NCBI RefSeq assembly: GCF_947259545.1
Contig: NZ_CAMYMK010000008.1
Location: 434,001 to 498,000, forward strand
Source of the DNA: an uncultured Marinobacter sp.
GTDB lineage: Bacteria; Pseudomonadota; Gammaproteobacteria; Pseudomonadales; Oleiphilaceae
Length of the DNA stretch: 64,000 bases
Reading direction: 5' to 3'
The position numbers and the translations under genes were made by a program. Under the pieces are notes generated by a model that saw nothing but the letters and a program-made list of their open reading frames with translations, had not been told where the DNA came from and made no database searches. This document shows, in pieces, positions 15,463 to 25,739 of the stretch (the first letter of the stretch is position 1; each line of letters starts with the position of its first letter).

Positions 15463-16833
15463 ATGCAAATTTTTCATCGAAACAATGGGGAAGAGCAGCC
15501 TTACTGGCCTGCTGGTCCTTTCAAGATCCGCTTGCCGTTCGTGCATTACCGCTGGGAATTCGCGGAGATGGTTCAGGCACTGATCATGTTTGTGGTCAGT
15601 CTGGCAATGATACCGCTGCTGGAGAAATACCTGGGCGTGCCCTATGACGTGGCGCTGGCCTACGTAGTCATCTGTGGCATCGGCTTCATGCTGCCGGCTT
15701 TGTTGGGCGTGCCATTGGTGCCGGGCTGGATCACCCCGGGCATTCCGGTAGTGCTGCTGTTTCTGGGTGACTACGAACCCGGTCCCGAAGCCATCCAGGC
15801 CCTGTTTGCGCTGCAGTTCCTGGTGTTCATTATCTTCCTGGTGCTGGGGGTTACCCGCCTTGGCAGCAAGCTGGTGGAACTGATTCCCCGTTCGATGAAA
15901 GGCGGCATCATCATCGGTGCCGGTATCGCCGCGCTGATGGGGGAAATCGAAGCTGGCGGACGGTTGGCGGAAACCCCGATCTCGCTGATCGGCGGCGGCC
16001 TGGTGTGTCTGTATCTGATGTTTTCGGTATCTTTCAAGGGCTTCGTGGATACCAGCAATCTTGCCCGCAAAATCGCCAACTACGGTATGGTTCCGGGGAT
16101 GGTGGTTGCCATTCTGGTGGGCTTTGCAACCGGTGAGTATGCGGTTCCGAACGTCGAGTGGGGCATTACAAAACCGGCATTTGACGAATTATGGAACTAC
16201 CTGCCATTTGCGGTTGGTTTCCCGGATGCGAGCGTCTTCATGTATGCCATTCCGACCGCTGTGATTGCCTATGTCATTGCCTTCGGCGATATCGTTGTCG
16301 GCCAATCCCTGATGAATCGCGTGGATCACCTGCGTAAGGATGAGGACATCGACAACAGCATTGACCGGGTTCACCTGGTAACCGCCATCCGCAACGGTGG
16401 TCATGCCTTCTTTGCGCCATACCCCGGACTGGCTGGCCCGATCTGGACAGCCGTTACTGCCACTATGGCCGAACGTTACAAGTATGGTCGTGACGCCATG
16501 GATTCCATCTACAGTGGCGGTGGCACCTTCTGGATTACCGGTTTTATCGCGCTGTTCATGCTGCCGCTGGTGAGTTTCTTTCAACCGGTGCTGCCCATTG
16601 CGCTGTCCCTGACCCTGTTGCTGACCGGTTACATCTGCCTGATGGTGGGGCTGGAGCAGTTGGAAAACAATACCGAACGTGGAATAGCCGGCACCATGGG
16701 TGTGGTACTAGCTGTCTACGGCGCAGGCTGGGGGCTGGCCACTGGCGCGGTTCTTTATTTGCTGATTGAGCGCACCAAATTGCTTGGCTTCACTGCTGAC
16801 CCCGAAGCGCCGGGTGCGCAAGTCGCAGAATAG
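15463..16833 (+). CDS. Multi-pass membrane permease, NCS2/SulP-like (substrate unknown)
   Basis: 456 aa with about 12-13 hydrophobic segments starting near residue 35. The N-terminal half has glycine-rich helices (MKGGIIIGAGIAALMGEI) like those of the uracil/xanthine permease superfamily, and GGGTFWITGF occurs further on. I cannot name the substrate. It lies 96 bp behind the acyl-CoA ligase in the same direction, separated by a hairpin, and two stem-loops follow it. The pair suggests transport and CoA activation of one carboxylate under the divergent two-component system; this is inference. Confidence 0.75.
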   Translation: MQIFHRNNGEEQPYWPAGPFKIRLPFVHYRWEFAEMVQALIMFVVSLAMIPLLEKYLGVPYDVALAYVVICGIGFMLPALLGVPLVPGWITPGIPVVLLFLGDYEPGPEAIQALFALQFLVFIIFLVLGVTRLGSKLVELIPRSMKGGIIIGAGIAALMGEIEAGGRLAETPISLIGGGLVCLYLMFSVSFKGFVDTSNLARKIANYGMVPGMVVAILVGFATGEYAVPNVEWGITKPAFDELWNYLPFAVGFPDASVFMYAIPTAVIAYVIAFGDIVVGQSLMNRVDHLRKDEDIDNSIDRVHLVTAIRNGGHAFFAPYPGLAGPIWTAVTATMAERYKYGRDAMDSIYSGGGTFWITGFIALFMLPLVSFFQPVLPIALSLTLLLTGYICLMVGLEQLENNTERGIAGTMGVVLAVYGAGWGLATGAVLYLLIERTKLLGFTADPEAPGAQVAE

Positions 16834-16842
16834 CACTAAACC

Positions 16843-16874
16843 GGTTGCCTCCGGCTTCTGCACCGGAGGCAACC
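16843..16874 (+). terminator. Perfect 12-bp stem-loop after permease
   Basis: GGTTGCCTCCGG (16843-16854) pairs with CCGGAGGCAACC (16863-16874) across an 8-base loop. No T-run follows, so it could stabilise the mRNA end, with the next hairpin as the true terminator. Confidence 0.6.
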
Positions 16875-16893
16875 CAATCCCTGTGTGTCCTTC

Positions 16894-16925
16894 GGGGGTA
16901 TCGGCAACGCCATACCCCCCTTTTT
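16894..16925 (+). terminator. Rho-independent terminator
   Basis: GGGGGTAT (16894-16901) pairs with ATACCCCC (16912-16919) and is followed by TTTTT at 16921-16925. It closes the acyl-CoA ligase-permease unit. Confidence 0.8.
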
Positions 16926-17061
16926 GACTAAATGTCATTTCGTGACAAATTGTCCGATTTTGCTCCTTGTCGACTTCCTTCCTTTTGCTTTTCAGGTTTA
17001 AACTGACATGGCTGATTGTTTTTCGTCCGCCATCTCATAATCATAAAAACCGGAGGCAATC

Positions 17062-17895
17062 ATGACCATCAGCTCGACACCTGACGACGTATCTGTTGCT
17101 CCCCGGCACCTGCGGTTTGACGTCGCCGAGGACCTCAAGACTCTATGGCACGGTAACGATGCCTTCCGTACCGCGTTTTTCAACGCATTATCCCTGCAGT
17201 TTCCGGACGGTGAGCAGCAATTCATCAATGCGGTGCGCCATTACCGGGACAGGATTGATGATCCCAAGCTGGCGGAGGAGATTCGCGGATTTATCGGTCA
17301 GGAAGCGTTACACAGCCGCGAGCACAAGAGCTATAACGAGGCTCTGAAAGCCCGTGGCTATGATATTGATGGGCTGGACCGTCGATTCCGCAAACATATG
17401 CAATGGGTGGCCCGCCTTCCCGCAAGCCGACAGCTCGCAGGTACCTGCGGCGCTGAGCATTACACCGCGGTGTTGGCCAATGCCATTCTGAGCCATCCCG
17501 AGTGGATGGACGGCGCAACACCGACCATGAGGGCCTTGTGGCGCTGGCACGCCATTGAGGAAACCGAGCACAAATCCGTTGCCTTTGATGTCTATCGTCA
17601 TTGCATTGGCAATGAGAGGCTAAGGCGTGTTGTCTTCTTGTTCGTGACCTGGAACTTTTTCAAGTACACCTTCGTTAATACATGTAGCCTGCTGAAAACC
17701 GACGGCAAACTCTGGAGTCTGCGGACCTGGATTGGCGGACTGAATTTCCTTTGGGGTAAACCCGGGGTGTTGCGTCAATGCCTGCCGGATTTCCTGGCCT
17801 ATTTCCGTAAAGGATTTCACCCATGGCAGCAGGATAACCGTTCACTTCTGGAGGACAATCTGCGGGAGCTGGAAAACTTGGCGCCGGATGCGTAA
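17062..17895 (+). CDS. PF10118-family predicted metal-dependent hydrolase
   Basis: 277 aa. The sequence has ExxH-type metal motifs, EALHSREHK near residues 76-84 and HAIEETEHKSVAF near 168-180, in a largely helical protein, matching the COG3687/PF10118 family. Members are ferritin-like in motif layout and of unknown substrate, common in lipid-degrading bacteria. The start ATG at 17062 has GGAGG upstream. It stands alone between two promoters; a terminator precedes it. Confidence 0.85.
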   Translation: MTISSTPDDVSVAPRHLRFDVAEDLKTLWHGNDAFRTAFFNALSLQFPDGEQQFINAVRHYRDRIDDPKLAEEIRGFIGQEALHSREHKSYNEALKARGYDIDGLDRRFRKHMQWVARLPASRQLAGTCGAEHYTAVLANAILSHPEWMDGATPTMRALWRWHAIEETEHKSVAFDVYRHCIGNERLRRVVFLFVTWNFFKYTFVNTCSLLKTDGKLWSLRTWIGGLNFLWGKPGVLRQCLPDFLAYFRKGFHPWQQDNRSLLEDNLRELENLAPDA

Positions 17896-18007
17896 GAGCT
17901 GATTGCTGAAAACAGTGATTACTGTATGCAAGCCTGGCCGCTGCCTAAAACAACGACAATAAAAAGGGAATCCCGTTTTTGGGAATATCCCGTACCTGGA
18001 GGCACCG

Positions 18008-18958
18008 ATGCGAGTTGGTTTAATCGTGGATTCTGCGTGCGACTTGCCCTTTGAATTTAGTCGCAAGCACGATCTTTTTATACTTCCCGTCACCGCCGTC
18101 ATTGACGGTCAAACCTATATTGATAATCACGATCCTGTTACTACCCAGGAATTCTATCAGAGCGGTTTGTTGCAACGTGGCCATCACGCCGAAACACAGG
18201 CATTCACGCCTGAGCAGATTCACGATCTGTTCATGGAAAAAATTGTGACACAGTACGATTTGGCGATCTGTGAAACAGTTACCAGAACGCGAAGTTTGAT
18301 TTATCAGAATGCATCAGAAGCAATGAACGGCGTCATGGCGCATTATCATGAGCCCCGGAAAGCCGCTGGACGGGAAGGCAGGTTTTCCATGCGTGTTATT
18401 GACAGCAAGCAGATATTCGCAGGGCAGGGCTTGCTCGCGGCGCATACGGTCCATTTGATCGGACAGAAACTGTCGAAGAATGCGTTGCGTCATCAAGTGG
18501 ATAGCTTTACGGACAATATATATACCTGCGTTATTCCCCGTGATTTGCATTACATCCGCGAGCGAGCCCGCCGTCGGGGCGACAAGAGTGTGTCTGCCCT
18601 GGTAGCGTTTTTGGGCAAGGCTTTGAATATCACTCCGGTTATTTTTGGCAAAGGGGCCATTGGCGAACCGGTGGCGAAAACGCGGGATTTCAATGTCGCG
18701 GTTGAGAAAGTGATGAACTATGCCGCCGCCAGGGTTGAGGCGGGGTTGTTGACGCCCTATGTGAGTCTTTCCTGCGGATTAAGCTGGTCCGAGATTGAGG
18801 ACCTTCCCGGACTCAATAATCTTCGGGATGTGTGTGAACGCCATGGTGTGGAATTATTATTGTCCCAGATGGGGATCACCAGCAGTATCTATGTGGGGCC
18901 CGGCAGTCTCTGCCTGTGCCTGGCAGCGGAGCCGCATCACTTCAAGGATTTTCAGTAA
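18008..18958 (+). CDS. DegV family fatty-acid-binding-like protein
   Basis: 316 aa. The opening VGLIVDSACDLP, then DNHDPVTTQEFYQ and RVIDSKQIFAGQGLL match DegV (EDD fold) proteins, which bind a fatty acid or related lipid; Gram-positive members present fatty acids to a kinase. Length (about 280-320) is typical. ATG at 18008 follows GGAGG. The gene is monocistronic. No kinase partner is nearby, so function in this organism is open. Confidence 0.88.
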   Translation: MRVGLIVDSACDLPFEFSRKHDLFILPVTAVIDGQTYIDNHDPVTTQEFYQSGLLQRGHHAETQAFTPEQIHDLFMEKIVTQYDLAICETVTRTRSLIYQNASEAMNGVMAHYHEPRKAAGREGRFSMRVIDSKQIFAGQGLLAAHTVHLIGQKLSKNALRHQVDSFTDNIYTCVIPRDLHYIRERARRRGDKSVSALVAFLGKALNITPVIFGKGAIGEPVAKTRDFNVAVEKVMNYAAARVEAGLLTPYVSLSCGLSWSEIEDLPGLNNLRDVCERHGVELLLSQMGITSSIYVGPGSLCLCLAAEPHHFKDFQ

Positions 18959-19096
18959 TAAGCTTTCTGCAGTGCGGTCGGTGGCAACTGACCCGGCCGC
19001 ACCCGCCTCCCGGTAATTTTGGCAAACCTTTCCCGCCGGTCTTCATGTTAGCCTCTGGTCATCGGACCTCATTCCAGAAACAGGACAGCTGACACC

Positions 19097-20131
19097 ATGA
19101 CAAAAGCCAACACGGATCTCGCCAATGAGCTGCTTGAGCAGCATATAAAATTCGAACTGGCGGCACTGAAAGGCGCAAAGCTGCGCAAGTTTGTAGAAAA
19201 TGAAGTCGGTGAGCTGCTGAACTATGCCGATGAGGTTACGCTCGGACGGATTACCTCTGAAGATCAGGTGATGGGCGTGATTCAGCGTATTGTCGTGAAT
19301 ATGGAGCTGGGTGACGGACTTCCTGAAATGGCTGCGGAAATGGCCACGGAAGTGTTGAATGCCTCCGTGCAGACGGAGACGACCCTGGGTGAGATCTTTA
19401 CCCGCGACCAGGCCACCGGTTTCCTTGAGGAGGCTCTGGAGTTGCGGCAGCAGCGTGAGCGGGTCATCAGCGAAATCATGGCCCACCCGGTCTATCAGGA
19501 GTTGGTTTCCAATGTGGTGTATCACGGCCTGGTGAACTACCTCTATGAAGACAACCTGATTACCAAGTCGGTCCCCGCGGTCGGATCGGTAATGAAATTT
19601 GGCAAGCGTATGGCCAACAGGGCCGTGCCCGGTCTGGACGAGACCTTTGAGAGGCGCATCAAGGCCTGGCTCTCCGACAGCCTGCCCGGATTGATCAGCC
19701 GCAGTGAACAGTTCCTGCACCGCGCTCTGACTGACGACGAGTTGAGGGATAGCGTGATGGCGGCCTGGGTAGCAGTGGAAGATCGCACCATTGAAGACTT
19801 GCATGAAGGGTTGGGGGACATCCAGTTGCAGGAATTCGTGGTCATGGGATACGAGTTCTGGCTGCAGTTCCGCCAAACGCCGTATTTTGAGGGGTGTGTC
19901 AGGGCGGTGGTGTCTCACCTGTTTGCCAAATACGGTGACCGCCCCATTACCGACCTGCTGAATGACGTTGGTGTTACCAGGGAGGTTATCATGGCAGAGG
20001 TCGATAGCTTCATACTGCCAATTGTGGACGTTTTGCGGGAAGAGGGTTATGTTGAGGCCCTGGTTCGCCGCCGTCTGTCACCGTTCTATAAATCCGCCGC
20101 GGCGCGAAAGATTCTCACACCGGAGGCCTGA
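19097..20131 (+). CDS. Conserved hypothetical protein, 344 aa, helical
   Basis: ATG at 19097, well-formed coding sequence with host-like composition. The protein is predominantly alpha-helical and acidic at the N-terminus, without signal peptide; there is one moderately hydrophobic stretch around residues 170-190 (VPAVGSVMKFGKRMAN). I recognise no domain. The neighbours are a DegV gene and a LysE-type exporter 37 bp downstream, so it may share a transcript with the latter. A membrane-associated lipid-related role would fit the context but nothing in the sequence proves it. Confidence 0.8.
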   Translation: MTKANTDLANELLEQHIKFELAALKGAKLRKFVENEVGELLNYADEVTLGRITSEDQVMGVIQRIVVNMELGDGLPEMAAEMATEVLNASVQTETTLGEIFTRDQATGFLEEALELRQQRERVISEIMAHPVYQELVSNVVYHGLVNYLYEDNLITKSVPAVGSVMKFGKRMANRAVPGLDETFERRIKAWLSDSLPGLISRSEQFLHRALTDDELRDSVMAAWVAVEDRTIEDLHEGLGDIQLQEFVVMGYEFWLQFRQTPYFEGCVRAVVSHLFAKYGDRPITDLLNDVGVTREVIMAEVDSFILPIVDVLREEGYVEALVRRRLSPFYKSAAARKILTPEA

Positions 20132-20168
20132 TCGCAGGAGCCTCCAGCGTCTGAGTGGGGGGGCAATT

Positions 20169-20801
20169 GTGTTTTCGGAACTGTTCTGGGCCTACCTGGT
20201 CGCTATAACGCTGCTGACTGTGACGCCAGGCGTCGATAGCCTTTTGGTCATGCGTAATACCGGCCGTGGCGGTCTGAAGGATGGCTGCGTGACCAGTGTG
20301 GGTATTTGCAGTGGCCTCTTCATTCATGCCGCATTGTCCGCTTTGGGTATATCGATCCTCCTGGTGGAAACCGCCTGGGCGTTTTCCGCCCTCAAGTGGG
20401 CCGGTGCCTGCTACCTGGTGTGGTTGGGTATTGCGTCTCTGCGACAGGCCATGAGGCGGGAAGATAAGCCCCGCGTCGCTGAATCCCCGGTGGTCAGGCG
20501 GGCCGTTTCCCATCGGATATCCTTTCAGGAAGGCCTGTTATCCAATGTTCTCAACCCTAAAACCGCGCTCTTCTATATGGCGCTGTTGCCACAGTTTATT
20601 GACCCCTCCGGTAATGCGTTCCAGCAATCGTTGATTCTGGCGGGCGTGCATTTTCTGCTGGCGATGCTCTGGCAGTGCGGGCTGGCGTGGGTTGTTGTCA
20701 GCTTCAGAGCCCTGGGGGCCAGTGTTCGGGTGAAGAGAGTGCTGAATGCACTGACCGGTGGGTTCTTTGTGGCTATTGGCGCAAAGTTGGCAATGAATTG
20801 A
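20169..20801 (+). CDS. LysE/RhtB family amino-acid exporter
   Basis: 211 aa from GTG 20169, where the first membrane helix begins (VFSELFWAYLVAITLLTVTPGVD); an upstream in-frame start would lie inside the preceding gene. The motif TPGVDSLLVMRNT and the mid-region GLLSNVLNPKTALFY are typical of RhtB/LysE exporters with six membrane helices, about 205-210 aa. The substrate is probably an amino acid such as threonine or homoserine, not determinable here. A bidirectional terminator separates it from convergent fdxA. Confidence 0.9.
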   Translation: MFSELFWAYLVAITLLTVTPGVDSLLVMRNTGRGGLKDGCVTSVGICSGLFIHAALSALGISILLVETAWAFSALKWAGACYLVWLGIASLRQAMRREDKPRVAESPVVRRAVSHRISFQEGLLSNVLNPKTALFYMALLPQFIDPSGNAFQQSLILAGVHFLLAMLWQCGLAWVVVSFRALGASVRVKRVLNALTGGFFVAIGAKLAMN

Positions 20802-20826
20802 TGGCGACGCATGGAGCTGGCATAGA

Positions 20827-20852
20827 AAAAGGGAAGCCGAAGCTTCCCTTTT
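20827..20852. terminator. Bidirectional terminator between lysE-type gene and fdxA
   Basis: AAAAGGGAAGC (20827-20837) and GCTTCCCTTTT (20842-20852) form an 11-bp stem with a 4-base loop and T-runs on either strand. It serves the convergent genes on both sides. Confidence 0.85.
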
Positions 20853-20892
20853 CAGACATACGTCTTGCGACGATGTGGCGTCTATAACCTAA

Positions 20893-21216
20893 TCACTTCT
20901 CCAGGTACTGGAGCTTGTTCGGTTTGCCATCCCATTCTTCCGCGTCCGGAAGCGGATCTTTCTTCTCAGTGATGTTCGGCCATTTGGCTGCCAGGTCAGC
21001 GTTGAGCTCAACAAACTCGACCTGATCGGCGGGCAGTTCATCTTCAGAGAAAATTGCCTCAGCGGGGCATTCTGGTTCACACAGGGCGCAGTCAATACAC
21101 TCGTCCGGGTCGATCACCAGAAAGTTCGGGCCTTCGTAAAAGCAGTCAACCGGACATACCTCTACGCAGTCGGTGTATTTGCACTTGATACAGTTATCAG
21201 TAACGATAAAGGCCAT
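20893..21216 (-). CDS. fdxA: 7Fe-8S ferredoxin FdxA
   Basis: 107 aa. Cysteine patterns [18 protein letters not shown] at the N-terminus and [12 protein letters not shown] near residues 40-51 give one [3Fe-4S] and one [4Fe-4S] cluster, as in Pseudomonas/Azotobacter ferredoxin I (106-107 aa). A soluble electron carrier. It is next to mutS in many gammaproteobacteria of this group; both read on the minus strand, with 138 bp between, where an AT-rich TATTAT on the minus strand near 21255 may be part of its promoter. Confidence 0.95.
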   Translation of the reverse strand: MAFIVTDNCIKCKYTDCVEVCPVDCFYEGPNFLVIDPDECIDCALCEPECPAEAIFSEDELPADQVEFVELNADLAAKWPNITEKKDPLPDAEEWDGKPNKLQYLEK

Positions 21217-21354
21217 AGTTTGATTCCTGGTCCAGTGGTCAGTCTCATCAGTTTATAATATGAAGTGCGCGATATTGTAGGGAGCGGCCCCGGCTCCCGC
21301 AAGCATCAGGCCGCTATAAACTTATTACATAGGTCAATCCGGCCGGTTTTGCCG

Positions 21355-23964
21355 CTATTTTTCTATCAGTTCCTTTAGCTCGTACAGCCGGTTGAGCGCT
21401 TCCCGGGGCGTCAGATCGTCCACGTCCAATGATTTCAGGGCTTCCTCCACCGCGCTTGGCTCCAGGCTGGCAAACATATCGCCCTGCCAGACGGCTTCTT
21501 TCACCTGTGGTTCACTGGTGGTTTGCTGTGCCGGTGTTACCGGGTTTACCGGCGTGCTGTTGCCTTCCAGGTGAGTCAGCTGAGCCCGGGCATTACGGAT
21601 GACATCCTGGGGTACCCCTGCGAGTTTGGCCACCTGCAGGCCGTAGCTCTGGCTGGCGGGGCCGTCGTGAACGTTGTGCAGGAACACAATGCTGTCGTCA
21701 TGTTCGGTGGCGGTCAGGTGCACGTTGACCGCATGCCGCAGCTCTTCGGCCAGTTGTGTCAGCTCGAAGTAGTGGGTGGCGAACAGCGTGTAGCAGCGGG
21801 TTTCCTTCGCCAGGTGTTCGGCCGTGGCCCAGGCCAGGGACAGGCCGTCGAACGTACTGGTGCCACGCCCCACCTCGTCCATCAGCACCAGGCTGTATTC
21901 GGTGGCGTTGTGGAGAATGTTGGCGGTTTCCGTCATTTCCACCATGAAGGTGGAGCGACCGCCGGCAATGTCATCTGAGGAGCCCATGCGGGTAAAGATG
22001 CGGTCCACCGGCCCCACGATGGCGCGGTTGGCCGGTACAAAGCTGCCGGTGTAGGCCAGCAGGGCAATCAGTGCCGCCTGGCGCATGTAGGTGGACTTAC
22101 CACCCATGTTGGGACCGGTAATCACCAGCATGCGCCGCTGGGTATCCATCAACAGGTCGTTGGGGACGTAGGGCTCGCTGAGGAGCTGTTCCACCACCGG
22201 ATGGCGGCCTTCCTCGATATCAAAACCGGGCATTTCGCTGAATTCCGGCGCGCAGAAGCGCAGGCTGGTGGCACGCTCGGCAAAGTTGCTCAGGACGTCG
22301 AGCTCGGCGAGGGCCTGGGCGGCATCCTGCAGGGGCGCCAGTTCAGCAGCGACCGTTTCCAGCACTTCATCGTAGAGGGATTTTTCCCGCGCCAGGGCGC
22401 GGCTCTTGGCGCTCAGGGCCTTGTCCTCGAACTCCTTCAGCTCGGGGGTGATAAAGCGCTCGGCGTTCTTCAGGGTCTGGCGGCGTATATAGTCCACCGG
22501 TGCCTGATCGGACTGGGCGCGGCTGATTTCAATGTAATAACCGTGCACCCGGTTATAGCCTACCTTCAGAGTAGTGATGCCGGTACGTTCTTTCTCCCGG
22601 GTCTCGACGTCCAGCAGGTACTGACCGGCGTTCTCGCTGATGTTGCGCAGCTCGTCCAGTTCCTCGTCAAAGCCTTCGCGGATCACACCGCCGTCCCGGA
22701 TCACCACGGGCGGGTTATCAATGATGGAGCGTTCCAGCAGGTCCGCCAGTTCCGGGTATTCCCCGATGATGGAGGCGAGTTTGACAACGTGATGGGAGTT
22801 GACCGGTTTCAATGCTTCCTGCAGGTCCGGCAGGGCCTGAAAGGCATCTCTCAGTCGCGCCAGATCCCGGGGCCTGGCTGAGCGTAGAGCGACCCGGGCA
22901 AGTACCCGTTCAATATCCCCTACGGTTTTCAGCAGATCGTGTACCGGCTCGTAGTGGAAACCGTCCAGAAGGGCGGAGACCGCCTGCTGGCGCTGTTGTA
23001 CCACCTCCACATCCCGCAGGGGGCGATTGAGCCAGCGACGCAGTTCGCGGCCACCCATGGAGGTGGCGGTTCTATCCATCACCCAGGCGAGCGTATGTTG
23101 GTGGCCGCCCATCAGGTTGGTGTCTATTTCCAGGTTGCGACGACTGGTGGCGTCCAGAATAACGGCTTCCTCGCGGCGCTCGCGAGTCAGCTTACGAATA
23201 TGGGGCAGGGCAGTGCGCTGGGTTTCCCGGGCGTATTGCAGCAGGCAGCCAGCGGCACAGATCGCCAGTGTCAGTTCCTCGCAGCCAAAACCGATAAGAT
23301 CCCGTACCTGGAGTTGCTGGGTAATGACTCGGCGGGCGGTGTCGGACTCGAAGAGCCAGGGGCCCTGCCTGCGAATGCCGGTGAATCCTTCGAGCAGTTC
23401 CTGGTAGGGGAAATCCTCACTGATCAGGATTTCCGCCGGGCGCAGGCGCTGGAGCTCTCCCTGCAGGGCTTCCGGGTTCTCCAGTTCGGATACCGCGAAA
23501 CGTCCGCTTGAGATGTCGAGGGAGGCAAAGCCGAATTGCTCCCGGTGGTTGAATATGGCCACCAGCAGGTTGTCCCGGCGGTCTTCCAGGAAGGCATCGT
23601 CGCTCAGGGTGCCGGGGGTAACGATGCGAACCACCTGTCGCTCCACTGGCCCCTTGCTCGTGGCCGGATCACCAATTTGTTCACAGATGGCGATGGATTG
23701 ACCTGCCCTGACCAGCCGTGCAATGTATCCTTCAGCGGAATGGAACGGAATCCCGGCCATGGGAATCGGGTTGCCACCGGACTGACCACGGGCCGTAAGC
23801 GTGATGTCCATCAGCTCCGCCGCCTTTTTGGCGTCATCGTAGAACAGCTCGTAAAAATCGCCCATCCGGTAGAACACCAGCTCATTCGGGTGTTCGCCTT
23901 TGATTTTGAGGTATTGCCTCATCATCGGGGTGTGCTGGGATAGGTCGGTCTGGGCTACTGACAT
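21355..23964 (-). CDS. mutS: DNA mismatch repair protein MutS
   Basis: 869 aa from ATG 23964; a 34-residue N-terminal extension is possible but lies in the divergent promoter region. The mismatch-reading Phe-X-Glu is present (F37, E39 in GDFYEL). Walker [10 protein letters not shown] is at 617-625 and Walker B LVLMDE at 692-697, followed by GRGTSTFDG. MutS binds mismatches and recruits MutL. Its start is 81 bp from the divergent pncC start, and mutS-pncC-recA clustering is common in Pseudomonas relatives. Confidence 0.97.
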   Translation of the reverse strand: MSVAQTDLSQHTPMMRQYLKIKGEHPNELVFYRMGDFYELFYDDAKKAAELMDITLTARGQSGGNPIPMAGIPFHSAEGYIARLVRAGQSIAICEQIGDPATSKGPVERQVVRIVTPGTLSDDAFLEDRRDNLLVAIFNHREQFGFASLDISSGRFAVSELENPEALQGELQRLRPAEILISEDFPYQELLEGFTGIRRQGPWLFESDTARRVITQQLQVRDLIGFGCEELTLAICAAGCLLQYARETQRTALPHIRKLTRERREEAVILDATSRRNLEIDTNLMGGHQHTLAWVMDRTATSMGGRELRRWLNRPLRDVEVVQQRQQAVSALLDGFHYEPVHDLLKTVGDIERVLARVALRSARPRDLARLRDAFQALPDLQEALKPVNSHHVVKLASIIGEYPELADLLERSIIDNPPVVIRDGGVIREGFDEELDELRNISENAGQYLLDVETREKERTGITTLKVGYNRVHGYYIEISRAQSDQAPVDYIRRQTLKNAERFITPELKEFEDKALSAKSRALAREKSLYDEVLETVAAELAPLQDAAQALAELDVLSNFAERATSLRFCAPEFSEMPGFDIEEGRHPVVEQLLSEPYVPNDLLMDTQRRMLVITGPNMGGKSTYMRQAALIALLAYTGSFVPANRAIVGPVDRIFTRMGSSDDIAGGRSTFMVEMTETANILHNATEYSLVLMDEVGRGTSTFDGLSLAWATAEHLAKETRCYTLFATHYFELTQLAEELRHAVNVHLTATEHDDSIVFLHNVHDGPASQSYGLQVAKLAGVPQDVIRNARAQLTHLEGNSTPVNPVTPAQQTTSEPQVKEAVWQGDMFASLEPSAVEEALKSLDVDDLTPREALNRLYELKELIEK

Positions 23965-24045
23965 GAAGGCGTCCGAATCATTGGCTTTAAACAGAGTCGG
24001 GGATTGTAAGAAAATAACGCTGTGGATGAAACGAGGAAAAGGATT

Positions 24046-24546
24046 ATGTCTGTTACCGATGAGCAACTCGCGGATGCCGGGAATCGTCTTGCAGAAGAAT
24101 TGATCCGCCGGGAGCGCACGATCGCCACGGCTGAGAGCTGCACTGGTGGCTGGGTTGCCAAGGTACTGACCGACCGCGCCGGATCCTCCGCTTATGTAGA
24201 AGCGGGATTAGTGACATACAGTAACGACGCCAAAAGAAAGCTGCTGGGTGTTACCGGAAAATCTTTGGAAAAGCATGGTGCCGTCAGCGAACCTGTAGTA
24301 CGGGAAATGGTCGCTGGTGCGCTGGTCGCCACTGGTGCCAGTGTGGCGGTGGCGATCAGCGGTGTGGCAGGCCCCGGGGGCGGCAGTGAAGACAAGCCGG
24401 TGGGCACTGTCTGGTTTGCCTGGGGCAGCAGTCCGGACAATACAGTGGCCAGGGTGGAGTGTTTCCCTGGCAACCGGGATGAGGTCCGAAGACAGGCCGT
24501 TTTGTATGTCCTTCAAGGTGTTACAGAGTTTGTCGAGTCTGCCTGA
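24046..24546 (+). CDS. pncC: Nicotinamide-nucleotide amidohydrolase PncC (CinA C-terminal type)
   Basis: 166 aa from ATG 24046 with AAGGA just upstream. Motifs [24 protein letters not shown] and [19 protein letters not shown] are diagnostic of the CinA C-terminal domain, which deamidates nicotinamide mononucleotide for NAD recycling. The single-domain length (about 160-170 aa) is normal. It lies 74 bp upstream of recA in the same direction, an arrangement (cinA/pncC-recA) widely conserved, but recA has its own SOS promoter. Confidence 0.94.
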   Translation: MSVTDEQLADAGNRLAEELIRRERTIATAESCTGGWVAKVLTDRAGSSAYVEAGLVTYSNDAKRKLLGVTGKSLEKHGAVSEPVVREMVAGALVATGASVAVAISGVAGPGGGSEDKPVGTVWFAWGSSPDNTVARVECFPGNRDEVRRQAVLYVLQGVTEFVESA

Positions 24547-24583
24547 AAACAGGGGTTGGTCTCGCCGACGGGTTATGTTTTAA

Positions 24584-24603
24584 TACTGTTCAAATATACA
24601 GGA
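24584..24603. promoter_or_regulatory. LexA (SOS) box of recA
   Basis: TACTGTTCAAATATACAGGA fits the gammaproteobacterial LexA consensus (CTG, ten bases, CAG with AT-rich centre). It ends 17 bases before the recA ATG at 24621 and overlaps a TAATACT -10-like element, so LexA binding would block the promoter. Confidence 0.88.
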
Positions 24604-24620
24604 ATGAGGGTTTCGCACCG

Positions 24621-25673
24621 ATGGAAGACAACCGCAAAAAAGCATTGAGCGCAGCACTGGGCCAGATTGAACGTCAGTTCGGCAAAGGCGCCGTCATGAA
24701 AATGGGCGATCAGCCCCGTGAAGCCATCCCTGCGGTTTCCACCGGTTCCCTTGGGCTGGATGTTGCCCTCGGTATTGGTGGCCTGCCATACGGTCGGATT
24801 GTCGAAATCTACGGCCCGGAAAGCTCCGGTAAAACCACGCTGACCCTGCAGGTGATTGCGGAAGCCCAGAAACAGGGCAAAACCTGCGCCTTCGTGGACG
24901 CCGAGCACGCCCTGGATCCTGTGTATGCCGAAAAGCTGGGCGTGAATGTCGACGAGCTGCTGGTTTCCCAGCCGGACACCGGTGAGCAGGCTCTGGAAAT
25001 TGCCGATATGCTGGTGCGCTCCAACGCGGTGGACGTCATCATCGTCGACTCTGTCGCGGCCCTCACGCCAAAAGCGGAAATCGAAGGCGAAATGGGTGAC
25101 AGCCACGTTGGCCTGCAGGCCCGCCTGATGTCCCAGGCCCTGCGTAAGCTGACCGGTAACGTCAAACACGCCAACTGTCTGATGGTGTTCATCAACCAGA
25201 TCCGCATGAAGATCGGTGTCATGTTCGGCAGCCCGGAAACCACTACCGGCGGTAACGCCCTGAAATTCTACTCATCCGTTCGTCTCGACATCCGTCGCAT
25301 CGGTGCCGTTAAAGACGGCGACGAAGTCGTAGGCAACGAAACCCGCGTAAAAGTCGTCAAGAACAAGGTATCCCCACCGTTCAAACAGGCCGAATTCCAG
25401 ATCATGTACGGCAAGGGTATTTACCACATGGCCGAAGTGCTGGACATGGGCGTGAAAGAAGGTTTCGTGGACAAGTCCGGTGCCTGGTACGCCTACAACG
25501 GCGACAAGATCGGCCAGGGCAAGGCCAATGCCTGCAAGTACCTTGAAGAAAACCTGGAAATCGCCCACGAAATCGAAGCCAAGGTGCGTGACAAGCTGAT
25601 GCCGAAGCCGGTTTCCAAGAAAGAAGAGGCAGCAGCAAAAGAGCCGGCGGAAGCCAATGGTGAGCTGCTTTAA
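24621..25673 (+). CDS. recA: Recombinase RecA
   Basis: 350 aa. Walker [10 protein letters not shown] at 65-73, Walker [11 protein letters not shown] near 137-146, and the L2-region sequence [19 protein letters not shown] are all canonical. It forms filaments on single-stranded DNA for strand exchange and triggers LexA self-cleavage. The acidic/basic variable C-terminus ([18 protein letters not shown]) is normal. An SOS box lies upstream. No recX follows; instead there is a large inverted repeat and a flavodoxin-like gene. Confidence 0.98.
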   Translation: MEDNRKKALSAALGQIERQFGKGAVMKMGDQPREAIPAVSTGSLGLDVALGIGGLPYGRIVEIYGPESSGKTTLTLQVIAEAQKQGKTCAFVDAEHALDPVYAEKLGVNVDELLVSQPDTGEQALEIADMLVRSNAVDVIIVDSVAALTPKAEIEGEMGDSHVGLQARLMSQALRKLTGNVKHANCLMVFINQIRMKIGVMFGSPETTTGGNALKFYSSVRLDIRRIGAVKDGDEVVGNETRVKVVKNKVSPPFKQAEFQIMYGKGIYHMAEVLDMGVKEGFVDKSGAWYAYNGDKIGQGKANACKYLEENLEIAHEIEAKVRDKLMPKPVSKKEEAAAKEPAEANGELL

Positions 25674-25739
25674 TCAATTTTGCCTTTCAGGCTCTTCAAG
25701 TTCCTGGCTATCATGCGCGGAATCTGGAGAGCGGCGCAG

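Noticed and set aside
18971..19003. Imperfect GTGCGG...CCGCAC stem after degV as terminator
   Set aside because: Mismatched stem and no T-run; too weak to call.
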